Below, one piece after another: positions 6,595 to 9,815 of a stretch of 9,815 nucleotides of DNA (its first letter is position 1; the number at the start of each line of letters is the position of its first letter). The notes beneath the pieces were generated by a model that worked only from the letters and a program-made list of their open reading frames with translations, searched no databases and was not told where the DNA came from. Made by a program: the position numbers and the translations under genes. Source of the stretch: DASXRU01 sp039933315. GTDB taxonomy: Bacteria; Acidobacteriota; Blastocatellia; Pyrinomonadales; Pyrinomonadaceae. Location of the stretch: contig JBDTOI010000154.1 in assembly GCA_039933315.1 (NCBI GenBank), positions 1 to 9,815 of the forward strand, written 5' to 3'.

Positions 6595-8268
6595 CTAATG
6601 CGAGATCGCTGCCAGCGGCAACGACAGGATGAACTTGCTGCCTTTTCCGGGCGTGCTTTCTACTTCCACGTCTCCCCCGTGAGCCTGCGTGATATGCCGG
6701 ACCAGGGACAATCCCAGGCCGCTGCCTTTCGTGTTGTGCACCAGGGGATCGCCGGTGCGGTAGAACTTCTCAAATATCTTAGACTGCTCGCGCCGCGTGA
6801 TGCCGATGCCGCGATCTATGACCTCGAGCTTTAACACGCTGTTTGATCGATACAATCGGACTCCCAGAAACTTTTCGTTCGCCGAATATTTGAGCGCGTT
6901 ATTGACCAGGTTCACGAGCGCCCGCGCGATCGCTTCCCGGTCCACCCGCACCTTGGGAATACTCGTGTCGATGCTCTGCTCAAAGGCGAACCCCTGCTGC
7001 TCGATTTGATAACGATACGCGTCCAGGGTATTGCTCACCAGTTCGGCGATATCGGTCTCGCGGAAGTCGTATTCCTTGCGCCCTGCCTCTATGCGCGAGA
7101 AGTCGAGTATGTTATTGATGAGCGCGGTCAGCCGCTCGCTTTCCTTACGAATGATGCGGTAGTACTCCTCCTTCTTTTCCGCTGTGGTGATGCGACCCAA
7201 CTCGAGCGTCTCCGCATAGAGCCGGATCAACGCCAGCGGTGTGCGCAGCTCATGCGATACGTTGGACACGAAGTCGGACTTGAGATGCGCCAGCGCCATT
7301 TCCTTGCTGACGCTGCGATAGGTTAGCACCAGCCCGCCAATCATCATCACCGACAGCGCGCCCAGGATCAGGAAGCTTTGCACTACCCATCGGTGTCCGA
7401 TCGCTTCCGCGCTGGTCCCCTGAAACTTTATGCCCAGTGCCAGCCCCCGAAACACATCGTCAAGCTTGCGCGAGACTTCCGGTTTCCCTTTGGTCCACCC
7501 CGCCGAAGCGGCTATAGGCTTGTCCACCTGGCCGCCCTCGTAGTCCATAGGATAGATCACCATGGCCAGCCGCTCGCCTTTATCCTCAGTCAACTTTTGC
7601 GCTATCAACTCTTCCAGCATTTCCGGAAAGAAGGTTTGCTTCAGGTATTTCGGATCGAAGCTGGCTCCAGCCAGCGTGACGCGGTTTTTGGGCACATTCG
7701 GTAAGACGAAATAGGCGCCGGTCATGTAGGCTTCCCCGAAGTCCCGCTTTACCGGACTGGTGTAGCAGTTCATGGGCCTGCTTTTCTTATGCAGGCCCTC
7801 GACCAGCATCTTGCCCTCCATGCCGAACCAGCCACTGTAAGTTTCCGCCATCGTTCCATGTTCCTTGCGGACGTACTCGTCCCCCATCTGCTGTGGTTGT
7901 GAACGGATCACGAAACCTTTTTCCCGATCGAAGAGAAACACGTGCGCCAGGGTCGGATTCTTTGACAGGATGAGGTCGAGTTTCCTTATCTTTTCCGGCT
8001 CGGTTTCGTCAGGGGAGGGGTATTGCGTTCTCAAATCTTCCACCATGACAAAAGCCTTCTGGTTGAGCTTTTTCTCTGACATAGCCAGCACATACTGAAA
8101 GTCGCGATAAATCAACGCCTCAATATTTTTGTCGCGCTTGATGGATTTCAAGTGTTGAAAATTTACGTAGATTAGCGCGCCTGCGGGCAGTAATACCGCC
8201 ACAACCAGCGTGAGCATTAGGCGAAAACGATTATCGTGGCTCCAGAACTTTTTTCTATTGGGTTTCAT
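6595..8268 (-). CDS. Membrane sensor histidine kinase with large extracytoplasmic domain
   Basis: The protein is 557 residues from ATG 8268, preferred because AGAGG lies just upstream and a basic start (MKPNRKK) leads into the first membrane helix. An in-frame ATG at 8295 would add nine residues but has no ribosome-binding site. Membrane helices at about 14-36 and 294-317 enclose roughly 255 residues outside the membrane. That domain contains a long N-terminal helix and mixed alpha/beta segments (HVFLFDREKGFVI, GAYFVLP) that suggest a double-Cache-like sensor, though I cannot prove it. No HAMP domain is obvious: the second helix runs almost directly into HisKA with His339 (SNVSHELRTPL). The ATPase has Asn457 (NLVNNALKY), DRGIGI, FEKFYR and GSGLGLSLV. 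It is the first gene of the cluster with the PhoB-type regulator, its evident partner. Its ligand is unknown. Confidence 0.94.
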   Translation of the reverse strand: MKPNRKKFWSHDNRFRLMLTLVVAVLLPAGALIYVNFQHLKSIKRDKNIEALIYRDFQYVLAMSEKKLNQKAFVMVEDLRTQYPSPDETEPEKIRKLDLILSKNPTLAHVFLFDREKGFVIRSQPQQMGDEYVRKEHGTMAETYSGWFGMEGKMLVEGLHKKSRPMNCYTSPVKRDFGEAYMTGAYFVLPNVPKNRVTLAGASFDPKYLKQTFFPEMLEELIAQKLTEDKGERLAMVIYPMDYEGGQVDKPIAASAGWTKGKPEVSRKLDDVFRGLALGIKFQGTSAEAIGHRWVVQSFLILGALSVMMIGGLVLTYRSVSKEMALAHLKSDFVSNVSHELRTPLALIRLYAETLELGRITTAEKKEEYYRIIRKESERLTALINNILDFSRIEAGRKEYDFRETDIAELVSNTLDAYRYQIEQQGFAFEQSIDTSIPKVRVDREAIARALVNLVNNALKYSANEKFLGVRLYRSNSVLKLEVIDRGIGITRREQSKIFEKFYRTGDPLVHNTKGSGLGLSLVRHITQAHGGDVEVESTPGKGSKFILSLPLAAISH

Positions 8269-8271
8269 ATG

Positions 8272-8277
8272 ACCTCT
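8272..8277 (-). promoter_or_regulatory. Ribosome-binding site AGAGGT for the sensor kinase
   Basis: Read on the minus strand, AGAGGT ends 3 bases before ATG 8268. The spacing is short, but it is the only good site near either candidate start, and it decides for 8268 over 8295. Confidence 0.45.
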
Positions 8278-8313
8278 GGGGCGGTCCCCCCTCATGCGGA
8301 CGAGAGCATACGC

Positions 8314-8358
8314 CGGTGTATATCAACCTGTGTTAAGGACAGGTAAAAAAATGTTAAG
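8314..8358 (-). promoter_or_regulatory. Candidate promoter and regulator-binding repeats for the kinase-regulator operon
   Basis: On the plus strand the heptamer TGTTAAG occurs at 8331-8337 and 8352-8358, exactly 21 bases apart, with a poorer match (AGGTAAA) at 8341-8347 between them. Direct repeats at 10-11-base steps are the usual layout for OmpR/PhoB-class regulators. On the minus strand a plausible -35 (TTTACC) and -10 (GATATA, or TATACA with longer spacing) fall in the same segment about 17 bases apart. This would start transcription some 40 bases before ATG 8268. It is an inference from spacing; the motif is not a known named box. Confidence 0.35.
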
Positions 8359-8500
8359 AGTTGTGAACTTAGAAAGTCCTGTGTTTACTGATCCGTGCGT
8401 TATTTAGTTCGTCTTTGTATTCTATTCTTTCCTTCAGGGTGGTAAGAATATGAGCCGTTTCAGAGCTTGATTTACTCCCCTCGCCAAGAGGTAGGCCCCA

Positions 8501-8523
8501 GCGCAAACTAACGGTTTGCGTTA
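8501..8523. repeat. Palindromic repeat, left copy flanking the membrane-protein gene
   Basis: CGCAAAC (8502-8508) and GTTTGCG (8514-8520) form a perfect 7-bp hairpin with loop TAACG, just before the ribosome-binding site. The reverse complement of 8501-8523 matches 9693-9715 at 21 of 23 positions, so the two copies are inverted relative to each other. Confidence 0.8.
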
Positions 8524-8524
8524 C

Positions 8525-8530
8525 GGGGAG
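8525..8530 (+). promoter_or_regulatory. Ribosome-binding site GGGGAG deciding the GTG start
   Basis: GGGGAG lies 10 bases before GTG 8541. The next in-frame start, ATG 8559, would be 28 bases away and has no site of its own. Confidence 0.55.
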
Positions 8531-8540
8531 ACTAGCCCGG

Positions 8541-9695
8541 GTGATAAAATCCGACCCTATGGCAGCGGCTACTGAACTCATCAACGAACAGGCCCGACCG
8601 CGGGCGCTCTCCTGCCGCTGGATCATCAGCGCCCGGGATGATCTGGTCTGGTTCATTGGTTCAGTGGTGTCGAGCTACGTGCTGTTATTTGTCTACGTCA
8701 CCGGCACGGTGCCACTGCTGCCCATGATCGCCGCCTGGGCCATACTGATCGATGCGCCCCACGTCTTCGGCACTTTCTCGCGCACTTACTTCGATCGCTC
8801 CGAATGGGAATCTCGCAAACGCCTGCTGCTGGGCTCCCTTTTGTTCTTTGTCATCGGCCCGTTGGCAGTCATTCTCGGGGTCGGCCTCGTCTTCTTCTTC
8901 ATCGCCGCCCTGTGGGCCTACTACCATCTCGTCAAGCAGCACTATGGCTTCATGGTGCTTTATAAGAAAAAGAACAACGATCTGGCGCCGTTGGACAATG
9001 CGCTCGATCGTCTGTTTCTGATGTTTGCCTTCAACTACCCGTTCGTTGCTTTCATTGCGCAGGACCAGGAGGCAATGGCCCGCGTGCCAGCAACGTTGTT
9101 GAGCGGTATCAGCGGATTTGCAAAGCTACTGCTGGCGGGAACGATCGTGTTGGGTGTTGTGTGGACCGGTCGTCAGATTCAACGCGCCTGGCAGGGCCTG
9201 CCCCTGAATATGCCGAAGTACCTGCTGCTGGCGGCCGCCATCCCGATGCACTGGGTGGTTTTGCTGACGCCGATGCCGCACAAGCCGATTGCGATCGTCG
9301 CTATCCTGACCATCTTTCACAATTTTCAGTATCACCGGTTGATCTGGTTTCATAACCAGAAGTATCAGCGCATTCCTTCTGCGCCAGTCAACACAGCCAC
9401 CGGTGCCGTCCAGCCAGGACTTCGCCAGCAATATGGTCTCGCCGCGCTTATCAGCCGCCGCATTCCTTACTACCTCGCGTTCGGAATACTCTTTGGCTTG
9501 CTCTACCAGGGCCCAAGGCAGTTTATCGGTTATCTCATTTTGAAGAGCGGTAATGGCCTGGTCACGGAGCAGTCATTCGCAACGCAGCTGGCTGTTTCAT
9601 TTCTCTGGGGCTACGCCTTGATTCATTACTATTTAGACTCGAAGATCTGGCGAGTGCGGCGAGACCCTTCAGTGGGCAAGGCGCTGAACATGTAA
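8541..9695 (+). CDS. Polytopic membrane protein with multiple conserved-looking histidines, function unknown
   Basis: The protein is 384 residues from GTG 8541 (378 from ATG 8559). I do not recognise a named family. Hydrophobic segments at about 34-53, 57-70, 96-125, 155-174, 188-208, 225-243, 248-260, 309-325 and 345-362 indicate eight or nine membrane helices and no signal peptide. Histidines cluster in motif-like stretches: DAPHVFGTFSRTYFD (His74), YYHLVKQHYGF (His129, His134), PMHWVVLLTPMPHK, IFHNFQYHRLIWFHNQ (His260, His265, His271) and HYYLDSKIWRVRRDP (His362). This pattern resembles membrane metal enzymes such as desaturase/hydroxylase-like or carotenoid-cleaving proteins, but their signatures do not match exactly, so a metal site is an inference. 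The gene stands alone, divergent from the kinase operon, and is bracketed by an inverted pair of palindromic repeats, the right one overlapping its stop codon. Confidence 0.85.
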   Translation: MIKSDPMAAATELINEQARPRALSCRWIISARDDLVWFIGSVVSSYVLLFVYVTGTVPLLPMIAAWAILIDAPHVFGTFSRTYFDRSEWESRKRLLLGSLLFFVIGPLAVILGVGLVFFFIAALWAYYHLVKQHYGFMVLYKKKNNDLAPLDNALDRLFLMFAFNYPFVAFIAQDQEAMARVPATLLSGISGFAKLLLAGTIVLGVVWTGRQIQRAWQGLPLNMPKYLLLAAAIPMHWVVLLTPMPHKPIAIVAILTIFHNFQYHRLIWFHNQKYQRIPSAPVNTATGAVQPGLRQQYGLAALISRRIPYYLAFGILFGLLYQGPRQFIGYLILKSGNGLVTEQSFATQLAVSFLWGYALIHYYLDSKIWRVRRDPSVGKALNM

Positions 9696-9715
9696 CGCAA
9701 ACTGTTAGTTTGCGT
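9693..9715. repeat. Palindromic repeat, right copy overlapping the stop codon
   Basis: ACGCAAACT (9695-9703), loop GTT and AGTTTGCGT (9707-9715) form a perfect 9-bp hairpin. The first three bases of the repeat are the TAA stop of the membrane-protein gene. It is an inverted, 21/23 match to the copy at 8501-8523. No U-tract follows, so termination is not its obvious role. Confidence 0.82.
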
Positions 9716-9760
9716 CGATGGTCATCGAGGCCGTGTTGCGTTGAGCTGCTTGCGGAGGAT

Positions 9761-9791
9761 TTGTAGGGGCGTCACTCCGTGGGCGCCCCTT
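9761..9791 (+). repeat. ACTCCGTG-loop hairpin repeat, copy 3
   Basis: TTGTAGGGGCGTC starts the copy. The stem AGGGGCGTC (9765-9773) pairs with GGCGCCCCT (9782-9790), including one T-G pair, around the invariant loop ACTCCGTG. It lies 66 bases after the membrane-protein stop, in the same orientation as copy 1. It is followed by TCCGG rather than a U-tract. The remaining 24 bases of the window hold nothing I can identify. Confidence 0.78.
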
Positions 9792-9815
9792 CCGGACTAA
9801 ATGTGTGCCCCCCTT

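Noticed and set aside
8369..8656. Minus-strand frame across the intergenic region before the membrane-protein gene
   Set aside because: It covers the hairpin repeat and the start of the better-supported plus-strand gene, and its peptide is low-complexity with no known domain.

Overview
The window most likely comes from an acidobacterium (phylum Acidobacteriota), possibly an uncultured lineage. The main clue is a decayed gene near the left edge whose residual peptides match the start of the VWFA-related proteins that are highly expanded in Acidobacteria. The moderately GC-rich coding style, the abundance of signal-transduction genes and the dispersed hairpin repeats fit this, but no rRNA or marker gene is present to prove it.

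Left part (1-634): the 3' portion of a tRNA-Glu (anticodon CUC), a twice-frameshifted remnant of a secreted VWFA-domain protein, and about 270 bases with no gene apart from a perfect 7-bp hairpin. Plus-strand signalling pair (635-3596): a membrane-anchored RedB-like thioredoxin-fold protein with a Cys-Pro-Cys motif overlaps by 20 bases a hybrid histidine kinase (His-rich membrane domain, coiled coil, PAS, HisKA, HATPase, receiver). After it, behind a long hairpin, lies the C-terminal third of an ABC1/AarF/UbiB-type kinase-like gene that has lost its front.

Minus-strand signalling cluster (8268 down to 4333): sensor histidine kinase, PhoB/OmpR-type response regulator, SpoIIE/RsbU-type PP2C phosphatase and a VOC/glyoxalase-fold protein. 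The gaps are only 34, 48 and 56 bases, so they probably form an operon. The kinase should phosphorylate the regulator. Three TGTTAAG-like sites at helical spacing near a candidate promoter may be where the regulator controls its own operon. The phosphatase suggests a second, protein-level output.

Right part (8541-9695, plus strand): an unrecognised polytopic membrane protein with many histidines in its loops and helices. It is bracketed by two 23-base palindromic repeats that are inverted copies of one another, the second overlapping the stop codon.

A second repeat family, a hairpin with an invariant ACTCCGTG loop and co-varying stem bases, occurs three times. Two copies face each other between the convergent genes and one lies at the right edge. 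No CRISPR array, transposase or phage gene is visible. The points most worth following are the RedB-like/hybrid-kinase pair, the repeat-bracketed histidine-rich membrane protein and the two hairpin repeat families.
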